Shown here one piece after another: positions 32,964 to 41,570 of a stretch of DNA of 64,000 bases (its first letter is position 1; each line of letters starts with the position of its first letter). Source of the DNA: Alkalibacillus aidingensis. Lineage in GTDB: Bacteria > Bacillota > Bacilli > Bacillales > Alkalibacillaceae. The DNA lies in assembly GCF_014595945.1 (NCBI RefSeq), contig NZ_JABXWU010000012.1, positions 1-64,000 of the forward strand, written 5' to 3'. The notes beneath the pieces were generated by a model, which saw only the letters and a list, made by a program, of their open reading frames with translations, ran no database searches and was not told the DNA's origin. A program made the translations under genes and the position numbers.

Positions 32964-34128
32964 TTTCAACAGTTTGAATGAAAATATGGTCTGGAATATG
33001 GAACGTCAACGCTCCCTCAAACAAAGGCTATTAAATAGTATGGATCAGTTAGAGAAGCCATCCCGTCGATTGCAATCATCTTCAAGGCTTGTTTTCCCTG
33101 CGACTGTGGTGGCGTTCATGTTCTTTATTGTGATCGGTTATATCATCTTGCCATTTGGTCATGATGGAGAAGTCCAAGCACCAATAGATGTAGAGGAAGA
33201 GGAAGATCAAGAGGATGATAACACTGATGATTATACAGATGATGAGTCTGAAGGTGTGGAGTTAGATACAGATCGAGATACTGAAAATCAACCAGTTCGC
33301 TATCACGGTCGGGATCGTAAACAGGATTCCTATCTAACGTTAGGCTTGGCGGATGAAATGGCTATGTATCTAATTGAGGCGAATGTTCCTGATCTGACGA
33401 TTGAAGAGGCCGCAACTATTAATTTTTCGCCGGATGATAAAGTGAGAGAAATGCTTGAATCCGAGTATGGATTAATCACCGCACGTGGTGATATTCCGTT
33501 AGAACGTTATCAGGTAGTTGATGAACATCTACAGTTATATTTTAACGAAGAGGACTTAACTAATGTACGAGGATCGACGGGCGTTAGTATGGGATTGTTT
33601 AGTATTAGTGCCTTTGCTTCTAACTTTAAAGGTGAGGTTGATGCTTTTACTGGTTTTGGCGATGAACAGATATTCTATCATCACGGTGAGGAGTTTGACT
33701 TAGATGATCGAGACCTTGGTGGGAAGAGATACTACTTTCCTATCAAGACAGAGAAAGGAGTCTTCTTAGCAAGTAACTATTCCTATATTGAAGGAATCAA
33801 TTCATTGTTCGATGACTTTTTTGGTGCCCCTGAACAATCTGACTTGATTGATCTTTCAATGTTATCAGTCGAAAGTCTCGAGGAGAATGGAAGTGAGTTG
33901 GATATTTCTATTGAAGGGGACTTGGAGAAGGCTGCTAAAGACAACTCAATGGAAGAAGAAAATATCAAAGAGTTAGTATCACATGGTCTTGGTCTAAATA
34001 TTAAACACCATGAAGAGTTTTTTGAAAATCCTTTACAACAGATGAACATTCGCTTTAATGATGAGGATTATGACCAACTCACTCTTGATGACATCGTTCC
34101 GAATGTGATTGAAAAGGTGTGGGAGTAA
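32926..34128 (+). CDS. Membrane anti-sigma factor (RsiX-like)
   Basis: The 400-residue protein has a cytoplasmic N-terminus (about 1-40), one membrane helix (V-V-A-F-M-F-F-I-V-I-G-Y-I-I, about 54-72), a very acidic linker (about 80-115) and a large extracytoplasmic domain of about 290 residues that may contain GerMN-like repeats. AAGGGTGG before the ATG at 32926 decides the start. Translational coupling with the sigma gene and the topology argue for an anti-sigma factor, although the N-terminus lacks a clear zinc H-C-C motif. Confidence 0.75.
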   Translation: MKNRYQKPKEEFNFNSLNENMVWNMERQRSLKQRLLNSMDQLEKPSRRLQSSSRLVFPATVVAFMFFIVIGYIILPFGHDGEVQAPIDVEEEEDQEDDNTDDYTDDESEGVELDTDRDTENQPVRYHGRDRKQDSYLTLGLADEMAMYLIEANVPDLTIEEAATINFSPDDKVREMLESEYGLITARGDIPLERYQVVDEHLQLYFNEEDLTNVRGSTGVSMGLFSISAFASNFKGEVDAFTGFGDEQIFYHHGEEFDLDDRDLGGKRYYFPIKTEKGVFLASNYSYIEGINSLFDDFFGAPEQSDLIDLSMLSVESLEENGSELDISIEGDLEKAAKDNSMEEENIKELVSHGLGLNIKHHEEFFENPLQQMNIRFNDEDYDQLTLDDIVPNVIEKVWE

Positions 34129-34294
34129 AGATCCGTGCAAATTGGTGTGGGGGGGAAGCTGACTGTGGATGGAGTAATTTATTGATGGAAAAAGTGGAAA
34201 GCTTTGAATAATTTAGTACGATGATGACTATTTCATAATTGGCAATGGAAAATGCATGAATGAAAAATTAAGATTTTCCCTGTATGATAAGGAA

Positions 34295-34326
34295 GGAGCC
34301 TGGTATTGAACCAAGCTTCTTTTTTT
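34295..34326 (+). terminator. Rho-independent terminator upstream of cydA
   Basis: GGAGCCTGGT pairs with ACCAAGCTTC with one mismatch and is followed by a T run. It lies in the 353-bp gap between the anti-sigma gene and cydA, which also holds the palindrome at 34353. Confidence 0.75.
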
Positions 34327-34352
34327 GAATTGAGCTTATAATTAACAAAAAG

Positions 34353-34368
34353 TGTGATCTATATCACA
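34353..34368. promoter_or_regulatory. TGTGA-N6-TCACA palindrome upstream of cydA (Fnr/Rex-like site)
   Basis: TGTGATCTATATCACA is a perfect match to the Bacillus Fnr half-site arrangement and is close to the Rex consensus TTGTGA-N6-TCACAA. Another TATCACA-like half-site follows at about 34372. Redox control of cytochrome bd genes by Rex or Fnr is well known. A TATAAT at 34433-34438 is the likely -10 box; the palindrome is centred about 84 bp upstream of the expected start. Confidence 0.65.
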
Positions 34369-34481
34369 AAAATATCACATTCTAGCCAAAAATCTCTCAC
34401 GTTTAATAAGCTTCAGAGTTGTTATAATCGGGTAAAATATATGTTAGAAAGATTATTTTCCCTTTGAAGGAGGGGATGGTG

Positions 34482-35825
34482 ATGATGATGTTATTTGAGG
34501 ATCCGGTGTTTGGCAGTCGGATGTTGACGTTGTTGACATTGACGTTTCATGTGATTTTTGCCACTCTGGGTGTTGGTATTCCACTGATGATTATGATTGC
34601 TCAGTGGGTGGGAATTAAGAAAAATGATTTACATTATATAATGATGGCGCGTCGATGGGCGCGAGGATTTGTCGTGTTGGTAGCAGTTGGTGTTGTGACA
34701 GGTACAGCGATCGGACTACAGTTAGCGTTGTTGTGGCCTAATTTTATGGAGTTGGCCGGACATGTAATTGCTCTACCACTCTTTATGGAAGTGTTCGCGT
34801 TTTTCTTTGAGGCGATTTTCCTAGGGATTTATTTGTATACTTGGGATCGGTTTGAGAATCAAAGAAAACACCTTTTACTACTTGTTCCAGTTGCAGTCGG
34901 TGCAGCAATGTCGGCGTTTTTCATCACAACGGTGAATGGGTTTATGAATGCACCTGCTGGTTTTGACATTGTGAATGGTCAAATGACCGGTGTGAATCCG
35001 ATTGAGGCGATGTTTAACGCAGCGACACCGACAAAGGTTAGTCACGTCGTTGCAACAGCATTTATGACTTCAGCGTTTGTGTTAGCGGCTGTTGCAGCTT
35101 ATCGCTTAATTCGTGGTTCTGATCATGTCTATCATAAAAAGGCGCTTCATTTAACGATGAAGATTGGTTTAGTGTTTGCGGTTGCTATCGCTTTAATTGG
35201 TGACTTTGCAGGTAAATATTTAGCAGAGTACCAACCTGAAAAATTAGCAGCTGCTGAATGGCATTTTGAGACAGAACGAGAAGCACCACTTGTCTTGTAT
35301 GGTTTGTTAGATGAGGAGCGAGACGTTCGTTATGGACTTGAAATTCCTTATGCTTTAAGTATTTTAGCACATAATCACCCAAGTGCTGAGGTGATTGGTT
35401 TAAATGAGTTTCCAGAAGATGAGCAACCACCGTTATTTATTCACTATTTCTTTGATGTAATGATTACCATTGGCATGTGGATGATCGGACTGTCACTCGT
35501 CTATTGGTTCGCGATTCGTCGTGGCTGGGCTTTTGCTCAGGCGAATTGGTTCAGGTGGCTGATCGTGTTAGGGGGTCCACTTTCCATGCTCGCGATTCAA
35601 TCCGGCTGGTGGATGACTGAGTTCGGTCGTCAGCCGTGGATTATGCGTGGGGTGATGACTGTACAGGAAGCAGCCACACAAAGTGATTATGTCGGTTTAA
35701 TGTTTGTCTTATTTGCTGGATTGTATTTTATCCTAGGTGTTGGGGTCGTTGTTGTGTTAACGAAAATGTTTAGAGGTAATCCGGTTGAAAAAGAGTTAGC
35801 TGAACAAGGTGGTGATCGTTCATGA
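34482..35825 (+). CDS. cydA: Cytochrome bd menaquinol oxidase subunit I
   Basis: The 447-residue membrane protein carries the CydA hallmarks: haem-ligand His in T-L-T-F-H-V-I-F (about 17-19), L-L-W-P-N-F-M-E-L-A-G-H, the acidic E in F-M-E-V-F-A-F-F-F-E-A, a short Q-loop with E-W-H-F-E-T, and G-R-Q-P-W near the C-terminus (about 385-389). It oxidises menaquinol and reduces O2 at low oxygen. Several ATG/GTG codons follow GGAGGGG; 34482 has the best spacing but 34476-34488 are all possible. It overlaps cydB by 4 bases. Confidence 0.95.
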   Translation: MMMLFEDPVFGSRMLTLLTLTFHVIFATLGVGIPLMIMIAQWVGIKKNDLHYIMMARRWARGFVVLVAVGVVTGTAIGLQLALLWPNFMELAGHVIALPLFMEVFAFFFEAIFLGIYLYTWDRFENQRKHLLLLVPVAVGAAMSAFFITTVNGFMNAPAGFDIVNGQMTGVNPIEAMFNAATPTKVSHVVATAFMTSAFVLAAVAAYRLIRGSDHVYHKKALHLTMKIGLVFAVAIALIGDFAGKYLAEYQPEKLAAAEWHFETEREAPLVLYGLLDEERDVRYGLEIPYALSILAHNHPSAEVIGLNEFPEDEQPPLFIHYFFDVMITIGMWMIGLSLVYWFAIRRGWAFAQANWFRWLIVLGGPLSMLAIQSGWWMTEFGRQPWIMRGVMTVQEAATQSDYVGLMFVLFAGLYFILGVGVVVVLTKMFRGNPVEKELAEQGGDRS

Positions 35826-36838
35826 GTTATGAAATTATCGGCATGGCTGTGTTGTGGACGTTCTTGTTCGGCTATGTCATTGTCGCATCTGTCGACTTCG
35901 GTGCTGGTTTTTTTAACGCTTATAGTTTGATGACGGGAAAGCAGCATATTTTAACTAGAGTGATCCAACGTTATTTATCACCGGTATGGGAAGTTACGAA
36001 TGTGTTTTTAGTCTTTTTCTTTGTGGGCATTGTCGGATTCTTCCCATCAACGGCTTATTATTACGGTAGTATTTTGCTGATCCCGGTGAGTATTTCGATT
36101 ATTCTCCTAGCGATTCGTGGTTCTTATTACGCCTTTGAAACTTATGGTGCCAGAGGACATAGAGGCTATGCGTTTATGTACGGGGCGACAGGTTTGATTT
36201 TACCGGCATCATTATCTGTTGTACTGACGATTTCTGAGGGTGGATTTGTTGAACTGACAGACAGTGGTCCCCATTTAGATTACTGGGCATTATTCACAAG
36301 TCCATTGACGTGGAGTATTGTCGTATTGAGTGTCGCAGCTGTCCTTTATATTTCAGCGGTCTTCCTTACTTGGTATGCAGACCGTGCAGGTGACGTTGAA
36401 GCGACAAAGGTGTTACGTCGTTATGCCTTGATTTGGGCATTGCCAACGATTGTTACTGCGGGTGGAATTGTTTATGAGCTTCGTTCCCATAATGTCGAGC
36501 ACTTTGAATCACTTATGAACTTATGGTGGATGTTTGCGATTTCGTTTATATTTTTTGTGGCAAGTGTTTGGTTAATTTGGAACCGTAAAAAGTATGGCGT
36601 AGCGTTTGTGATGCTAATTGGTCAATTTGCCTTTGCGTTTTATGCTTACGGAATTTCCAAATACCCATACTTGTTGTATCCACATTTAACGGTGTTTGAT
36701 GGCGTGACCAATGATTCGATGGCGATTGCCTTGATTATTGCATTTGTTGCTGGCTTGGCATTGCTGTTGCCGTCGTTGTATTTACTCATGCGCTTGTTCC
36801 TGTTTGATAAAAAATATGTATCTGGAAAATCTAAGTAG
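35822..36838 (+). CDS. cydB: Cytochrome bd menaquinol oxidase subunit II
   Basis: The 338-residue protein has about eight or nine membrane helices and the CydB features V-D-F-G-A-G-F-F-N-A (about 24-33), S-P-V-W-E-V-T-N-V-F-L-V-F-F-F-V-G and a C-terminal L-P-S-L-Y-L-L. Its ATG overlaps the cydA stop. It is followed 11 bp later by a 33-codon gene for the small subunit, completing a three-subunit oxidase. Confidence 0.95.
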   Translation: MSYEIIGMAVLWTFLFGYVIVASVDFGAGFFNAYSLMTGKQHILTRVIQRYLSPVWEVTNVFLVFFFVGIVGFFPSTAYYYGSILLIPVSISIILLAIRGSYYAFETYGARGHRGYAFMYGATGLILPASLSVVLTISEGGFVELTDSGPHLDYWALFTSPLTWSIVVLSVAAVLYISAVFLTWYADRAGDVEATKVLRRYALIWALPTIVTAGGIVYELRSHNVEHFESLMNLWWMFAISFIFFVASVWLIWNRKKYGVAFVMLIGQFAFAFYAYGISKYPYLLYPHLTVFDGVTNDSMAIALIIAFVAGLALLLPSLYLLMRLFLFDKKYVSGKSK

Positions 36839-36849
36839 AGGTGAACGAA

Positions 36850-36951
36850 GTGAGTGATTTTCTAATTTCATACGCACCATTTATTGTGTTGGTGATCGCA
36901 ATAGCAATTGCATTTTTTGTTGCGATTGAAGATATTTATAGAGATGAATAA
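36850..36951 (+). CDS. cydS: Cytochrome bd small subunit CydS (33 residues)
   Basis: GTG at 36850 with AGAGGTGA at 36837-36844 opens a frame for a single-helix peptide: S-D-F-L-I-S-Y-A-P-F-I-V then V-A-I-E-D-I-Y-R-D-E at the C-terminus. It closely resembles the 33-residue CydS of the Geobacillus thermodenitrificans cytochrome bd structure in length, the F-L-I-x-Y-A-P start and the charged tail. It is directly behind cydB and before a terminator. The peptide is too short for ordinary gene-calling cut-offs. Confidence 0.85.
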   Translation: MSDFLISYAPFIVLVIAIAIAFFVAIEDIYRDE

Positions 36952-36960
36952 TCAAGGCTG

Positions 36961-37002
36961 ACCACAAGCATTTCTTAAAATGAGAGTGCTTGTGGTTTTT
37001 TT
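36961..37002 (+). terminator. Terminator of the cydABS operon
   Basis: ACCACAAGCA pairs perfectly with TGCTTGTGGT and is followed by TTTTTT. Its end touches the stop of the convergent gene. Confidence 0.9.
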
Positions 37003-37345
37003 ATGATGTAATCGTTTCTTCCTCCTCAAAAAATCCATAAAGAAACATATTAAATCCAATGAAAAATAAAAGTGGAAAGATATTAAGCATCAGCCAAGAG
37101 GTGATTGCAGTGATGGGGTTTTCTACAATATTTCGCATTAGACCAGGAACCATTAAGATCACAAATATTAAAATCCATCCCGTACTGATTGAAAATAGGA
37201 ATTTAAAGGTGCGTTTGATTTTTGGTGGATTTCTTAGAGGCATATTAACAAGGTCATAAATATAAAAACCACAACTAATAGCTGTGAAGAGAAAACCATA
37301 CCCCCAAAAAATGAAGTGAAAACTGATAAAATCGGACCAAATCAT
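37001..37345 (-). CDS. Hypothetical membrane protein with three helices
   Basis: The 114-residue protein has hydrophobic segments at about 7-27, 47-66 and 82-103 and an acidic tail E-E-E-E-T. AGGAGGAGATAC precedes the ATG. It is convergent with cydS, and the stop overlaps the end of the cyd terminator. The family is not recognised; a link to respiration is possible only by location. Confidence 0.65.
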   Translation of the reverse strand: MIWSDFISFHFIFWGYGFLFTAISCGFYIYDLVNMPLRNPPKIKRTFKFLFSISTGWILIFVILMVPGLMRNIVENPITAITSWLMLNIFPLLFFIGFNMFLYGFFEEEETITS

Positions 37346-37488
37346 TGTATCTCCTCCTATTATAGCTGTTTGCCATAATTATACAGTATTGTTTTTATGT
37401 TGTGTATGGATATTTCGTAATCTTGATGAGATCCCGATATAATTCCAAAGGTTATTTGCTGGTGTGGAAACTTTAAAGCGAAAGAAAT

Positions 37489-37534
37489 AAAATAATCACG
37501 TAAATTCCATTGTTGAATTTACGTGATTATTTTT
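37489..37534. terminator. Bidirectional terminator-like hairpin
   Basis: AAATAATCACGTAAATTC pairs perfectly with GAATTTACGTGATTATTT around CATTGTT. It lies immediately downstream of the minus-strand gene ending at 37533. Confidence 0.85.
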
Positions 37535-37814
37535 ATGGTGAATGTTTCTCGTCTGGTAATGGTTCTGCAGGTGGTGGAGGTCCTTCTGGAACAGGCATAG
37601 GCTCCATGATTTGTTCTCCTTCAGGTAATGGTAATAATCCGTTATCGTATGATTGATTTTTATTTATATCTAAATTAATGTTTTGTTGGTATGTTGAATC
37701 GTGAGTGTCATCGTCTGATTCCGACGCAAGATGATTGACGGCTTGTACACCGAGTAAAGTGAGAGTTGAGATCACAATGACAAACAGGACCGAAAATATT
37801 TTAAGTCTTTTCAA
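37533..37814 (-). CDS. Small secreted or membrane-anchored proline-rich protein
   Basis: The 93-residue protein starts with TTG behind AAGGAGTG. It has a signal/anchor helix (I-F-S-V-L-F-V-I-V-I-S-T, about 5-22), an Asn/Asp-rich middle and a proline-rich C-terminus with P-M-P-V-P-E-G-P-P-P-P. No enzymatic features are visible. It is monocistronic, between two structured non-coding regions. Confidence 0.6.
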   Translation of the reverse strand: MKRLKIFSVLFVIVISTLTLLGVQAVNHLASESDDDTHDSTYQQNINLDINKNQSYDNGLLPLPEGEQIMEPMPVPEGPPPPAEPLPDEKHSP

Positions 37815-37920
37815 GTCATCACACTCCTTATCATTATTCTATGTCTGGTGAGTGTGAAAAAAACCGGGAATCTGTACCAAATCAATGCCATTTTTATATG
37901 AGGGTTAGTTTTGGCGGAGT

Positions 37921-38440
37921 TCTAATTAACGGAATGAGTCGTGATCGAGGGGGAACCGTCAATTAGGGAGGTTCTAATTAACGGAATGAGTCCTGTCTAA
38001 GGGGGAACCGTCAATTAGGGAGGTTCTAATTAACGGAATGAGTCCTGTCTAAGGGGGAACCGTCAATTAGAGAGATTCTAATTAACGGAATGGGTCGTGG
38101 TCGAGGAGCAACCGTCAATTAGGGAGGTTCTAATTAACGGAATGAGTCCTGTCTAAGGGGAAAGCGTCAATTAGAGAGGCTCTAATTAACGGAATGAGTC
38201 GTGGTCGAGGGGAAAGCGTCAATTAGGAAGGCTCTAATTAACGGAATGAGTCGTGGTCGAGGGGAAAGCGTCAATTAGGAAGGCTCTTATTAACGAAATG
38301 AGTCCTGGTCAAGGAGAAAATGTCAATAAGGGAGGCACTCATTAACAAAATGAGCCCTCACCAAGCCGAAAACGTCAATAAGACAGCATCTAATTAACGA
38401 AATCACCACCCTGTGTAGTCAAAATGTCAGATAGACTAGT
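37921..38440. repeat. Ten-copy, exactly phased 52-bp tandem repeat with internal hairpins
   Basis: Units start at 37921 and at every 52 bp to 38389 with no insertion or deletion. Each begins T-C-T-A-A-T-T-A-A-C-G-G and ends near C-C-G-T-C-A-A-T-T-A-G, so CTAATTAACGG and CCGTCAATTAG pair (one mismatch) and each unit folds as a stem-loop. The loop exists in two versions (GTCGTGGTCGAGG and GTCCTGTCTAAGG). Units 6 and 7 are identical; units 8-10 are increasingly diverged. 52 is not a multiple of 3 and each unit holds stops, so it is not coding. The whole gap 37815-38519 contains no gene. Confidence 0.95.
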
Positions 38441-38450
38441 CTAAATAAAT

Positions 38451-38486
38451 AAAAAAGCATCAAATTGAAATTCAATTCGATGCTTT
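38451..38486 (-). terminator. Terminator of the siderophore permease transcript
   Basis: On the minus strand, GCATC.AATTGAA and TTTCAATT.GATGC form a stem followed by TTTTTTA. It lies just downstream of the permease gene and next to the repeat array. Confidence 0.8.
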
Positions 38487-38519
38487 CATAATTCTCAAGT
38501 AAATCAACTGTATATGAGT

Positions 38520-40484
38520 TTATTTTGTTTTCTTAAGCAAGTACAACAGGTAAGGTGCTCCAATTAAGGCTACAACAAGTCCTGATGGTATTTCTTTTGG
38601 AACGAGTACGGTTCGCCCGATAAAATCAGCGGCGACGAGTAAGATTCCACCAAGTAATGAGCTTGTGATCAGTAATGGCAAGTGATTAAATCCAACAATC
38701 CGTCTGGCCATGTGTGGCGCGAGTAGCCCAATAAAGCCAATCGTTCCGACGAAGGAGACCGCAATCGCACTAAAAGTGACACTCGTAATTAAGGCAACTA
38801 ACCTTGTTCGGTAAACATTTAGGCCGTGACTAGTTGCTAATTCATCACCAAAAGCAATGGCATCTAATGAACGAGTTAGATAAATCGCTAAGGGCAATAA
38901 GACGATAAACAGAATGAAGACAATTTGGACTTCATCCCATGTCTTCGCATACGTACTTCCGGAAAGCCAGACAAGTGCAGCTGCAACTACAAGGTCAGCT
39001 TTTACAACAAGAATTTGGATAATTGCTGAACCAAAGGCTGATAAGGAAATCCCCATTAACGCTACTAAAATTGGCTGCAATCCATTTCGCCAAGCGGATA
39101 TTAATATCACGACTAGAGCTAAAAATGCGCCAATTATAGCTCCAACTGGCATCCACGCAGCAGGTAAGCTAGGAAATAAGATGAGAAACATCATGGCACC
39201 TGCTCCACCAAGTGATGTGATTCCTAGGATACTGGAATCAGCTAATGGATTTCTTAAAACACCTTGTAACATCATCCCACTGATCGCCAGCATCACTCCG
39301 ACGATAAAGGCAATTAAGACACGAGGGATTCTAAATTCGGCAATGATCGGACTGAACCACTCATCGACTGAAGCCCAGGCTACGCCTCCATAAGAAAAAG
39401 AAACGTAGATCATGATAATGCTGATGACTGCGAGTATTGGGTAAACCAGCTTTTTTGAAACTGGTTTTTTTGTCCCACCAAGCGTTTTCTCACCACGTTT
39501 TTGTTGTTTAGCAGTTTTATAGGCTAAGAACATCAGCCATGGACCACCAACAAGCGCTGTCATGGCACCGACTGGAATTTCCTGACCAGGTTGAATCCAT
39601 CTAGCAATGGAATCAGCGGTAATTAGAATGACACTCCCCCATAAGAATGAATGGATAATGAGCTGTCTGTGTCCGGTAATCCCAATTAGACGAACGATGT
39701 GTGGAGCAATTAGTCCAATAAACCCAATTACACCGACGACACTAACCACAACGGCAGCAAGGGTAATCCCAATGGTCCAAGCGAAAAACTTTAAACGGTC
39801 AGTTGATTGCCCTAAAGATCTAGCCATATCTTCTCCTAAAGCAAGCACGTCAAGAGACTTTCCTAATAATAATGCAAGAATAATAGCAATTACAATAAAT
39901 GGTGCAGCAAATATAGTGCCTGACCAATCCATTTGAATTAAAGTCCCTGAGCCCCAAAGGAACAGGCCGCCCGTTTCATTTTCAAATAATAATTGAAGTG
40001 CTGCTGTTAAGGATGAAAATAATAAGGTAATGATCATTCCCGTTAAGGCTACACGTACGGGATTTAGTTCTTTACCAGCTAAAATTAAGACGAAAATCGT
40101 TGTTAAAACAGCACCTGCAAAAGCCACTAAAAAAGAAAATTGTGCTAGCCACGACGGGAAGAAGACCGCTGCAAAGACAACGGCAAAAAAGGCCCCTGAG
40201 TTGATTCCTAACGTACTAGCTGAAGCTAGTGGGTTGTTGGTTAACGTTTGGAATAACACGCCAGAAGCGGCTAATGCACCACCTGCTAAAATACCGATAA
40301 CTAAACGAGGTAAACGCATTTCAAGGATAATATCCTGGATTCTTCCAGGCTGCCAGACGTCAGTGATTAGCTCTACGATCGTAAACCCAGCTTGTCCTTG
40401 TGATAAATTGATTAAACTGACGAAAAATAAAAGGAAAAGTCCCGTCATTAACGAGATGAGGGACTTTTTTTCAAGAAAAGACAT
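38520..40484 (-). CDS. Fused FecCD-type siderophore permease (FhuB-like)
   Basis: The 654-residue protein is two BtuC/FecCD permease modules in one chain (about 1-330 and 345-654), each with the R-L-P-R/R-I-P-R-V-L motif (residues about 49-53 and 388-392) and G-x-I-x-F-I-G-L-I-A-P-H-I-V-R/H-M-A-R-R. About 18-20 helices are expected. FhuB-type fusions usually transport hydroxamate siderophores. It begins 1 bp after the binding-protein stop and is co-transcribed with it from a Fur-controlled promoter. A terminator-like hairpin lies inside its first codons. Confidence 0.93.
   Translation of the reverse strand: MSFLEKKSLISLMTGLFLLFFVSLINLSQGQAGFTIVELITDVWQPGRIQDIILEMRLPRLVIGILAGGALAASGVLFQTLTNNPLASASTLGINSGAFFAVVFAAVFFPSWLAQFSFLVAFAGAVLTTIFVLILAGKELNPVRVALTGMIITLLFSSLTAALQLLFENETGGLFLWGSGTLIQMDWSGTIFAAPFIVIAIILALLLGKSLDVLALGEDMARSLGQSTDRLKFFAWTIGITLAAVVVSVVGVIGFIGLIAPHIVRLIGITGHRQLIIHSFLWGSVILITADSIARWIQPGQEIPVGAMTALVGGPWLMFLAYKTAKQQKRGEKTLGGTKKPVSKKLVYPILAVISIIMIYVSFSYGGVAWASVDEWFSPIIAEFRIPRVLIAFIVGVMLAISGMMLQGVLRNPLADSSILGITSLGGAGAMMFLILFPSLPAAWMPVGAIIGAFLALVVILISAWRNGLQPILVALMGISLSAFGSAIIQILVVKADLVVAAALVWLSGSTYAKTWDEVQIVFILFIVLLPLAIYLTRSLDAIAFGDELATSHGLNVYRTRLVALITSVTFSAIAVSFVGTIGFIGLLAPHMARRIVGFNHLPLLITSSLLGGILLVAADFIGRTVLVPKEIPSGLVVALIGAPYLLYLLKKTK
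40435..40470 (-). promoter_or_regulatory. Terminator-like hairpin inside the first codons of the siderophore permease
   Basis: AAAAGTCCC and GGGACTTTT form a strong stem; on the minus (coding) strand the hairpin is followed by C-C-T-T-T-T-A-T-T-T-T-T. It lies at about codons 5-17 of the permease gene, right after the binding-protein gene, where it could terminate part of the transcripts and raise the receptor to permease ratio. Confidence 0.5.
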
Positions 40485-40485
40485 A

Positions 40486-41520
40486 TTACTCAGACACCAT
40501 GCTTTCTACGACTTGTTCAACAAACACTTCAGCGGCTAGTGGTCCACCAAATAACCAAGTATCGCTACCAATATCGTAAGTGCGACCTTCTTCAACGAAG
40601 TTTAAGTTGCTCCATACACTGTGGTCAGCTAAGTCTTCATAAAGATCATCGCCACTTTCCACGACATATAAATAGTTAGCATCTTCAAAGTTGGTAAATG
40701 CTTCTAAGTTCACTTCGCTATAACCGTAAGCTTCAAACTCTTCTGATTCGTATGGGTTTTCAAGACCAATTTGCTCCATTATTTGTGAAACCATTGAATT
40801 TTGGGTGAATAGGCGGAAAACCGGAGCCTGATCAGCACTCCAACCATAAGTCAGAATCGTTTCATAAGTGCCAAGCTCAGCTTCTTCTAAGGTAGTTCTT
40901 GCTTCAGCATAGGTTTCTTCTAGGTCAGCTAGAATATTCTCTGCTTGTTCTGATTCTCCAACTGCTTTTGCGATTTCTTTAAACGTATCTTCCATTTCTG
41001 TATATTGGTCGACTGTACCTTCTTCTGGGTAAGGGTTAAAGAAAACAGTAGGCGCAATCGATTCTAATTGTTCTTGAATACCTTCGTGTCTAAATTCGAT
41101 TGCAATGATTAAATCAGGATCTAATGCAGAAATCGCTTCTAGGCTTGGTTCTTGGCGAGTTCCAACATCAACTACATCTTCACCAAGTGTTTCATTGATA
41201 TTAACGTATTGATGGAAACCGTCGATATCTGCCACACCCGCTGGTTGATGACCTACAGCAAGTAGATCCTCAGCATATGTCCATTCAAGTGCAACAACTG
41301 TTTCAGCTTCTTCCTCTAATTCAACGTCTCCTAGTGCACCTGAAATAGTGATATTTTCATTTGTCTCCTCAGATTCATCATCATCATGATCAGATATTTC
41401 TTCTGTAGAGTCACCATCTTCAACTGGTTCTTCTTGGTCCGAATTACAGGCTGCAAGAAGCATACCAAGTATTAGTACGAACATTAGTGCTAAAATTGAT
41501 TTCAGTTTCATATTTTTCAT
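40486..41520 (-). CDS. Iron-siderophore ABC transporter substrate-binding lipoprotein
   Basis: The 344-residue protein has a signal ending in G-M-L-L-A-A-C (Cys about 23) and an acidic linker rich in Asp and Glu, followed by a class III binding protein (TroA/FhuD-like) with V-V-A-L-E-W-T-Y-A-E-D-L and D-L-I-I-A-I-E-F. ACAGGAGG before the ATG at 41520 decides the start; the longer frame runs through the Fur box. It delivers a ferric siderophore to the permease encoded next, and is transcribed from the Fur-box region at 41552-41570. Confidence 0.92.
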   Translation of the reverse strand: MKNMKLKSILALMFVLILGMLLAACNSDQEEPVEDGDSTEEISDHDDDESEETNENITISGALGDVELEEEAETVVALEWTYAEDLLAVGHQPAGVADIDGFHQYVNINETLGEDVVDVGTRQEPSLEAISALDPDLIIAIEFRHEGIQEQLESIAPTVFFNPYPEEGTVDQYTEMEDTFKEIAKAVGESEQAENILADLEETYAEARTTLEEAELGTYETILTYGWSADQAPVFRLFTQNSMVSQIMEQIGLENPYESEEFEAYGYSEVNLEAFTNFEDANYLYVVESGDDLYEDLADHSVWSNLNFVEEGRTYDIGSDTWLFGGPLAAEVFVEQVVESMVSE

Positions 41521-41551
41521 ATGTAAACCTCCTGTATGTGTCAGTTTTTGT

Positions 41552-41570
41552 GAATGATAATCATTATCAA
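41552..41570. promoter_or_regulatory. Fur box of the binding protein-permease operon
   Basis: The core TGATAAT-C-ATTATCA is a perfect 7-1-7 Fur palindrome at 41555-41569. It lies 30-50 bp upstream of the binding-protein start on the minus strand. Confidence 0.92.

Noticed and set aside
37921-38440. 52-bp array as a CRISPR
   Set aside because: The repeat covers the whole unit; there are no unique spacers of constant length and no cas genes nearby.
38914-39393. Plus-strand open frame inside the siderophore permease gene
   Set aside because: It is a shadow of the strongly conserved FecCD permease on the other strand, with unnatural Ala/Thr/Pro/Ile-rich composition and no ribosome binding site. 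Frames at 39607 and 40030 are rejected for the same reason.
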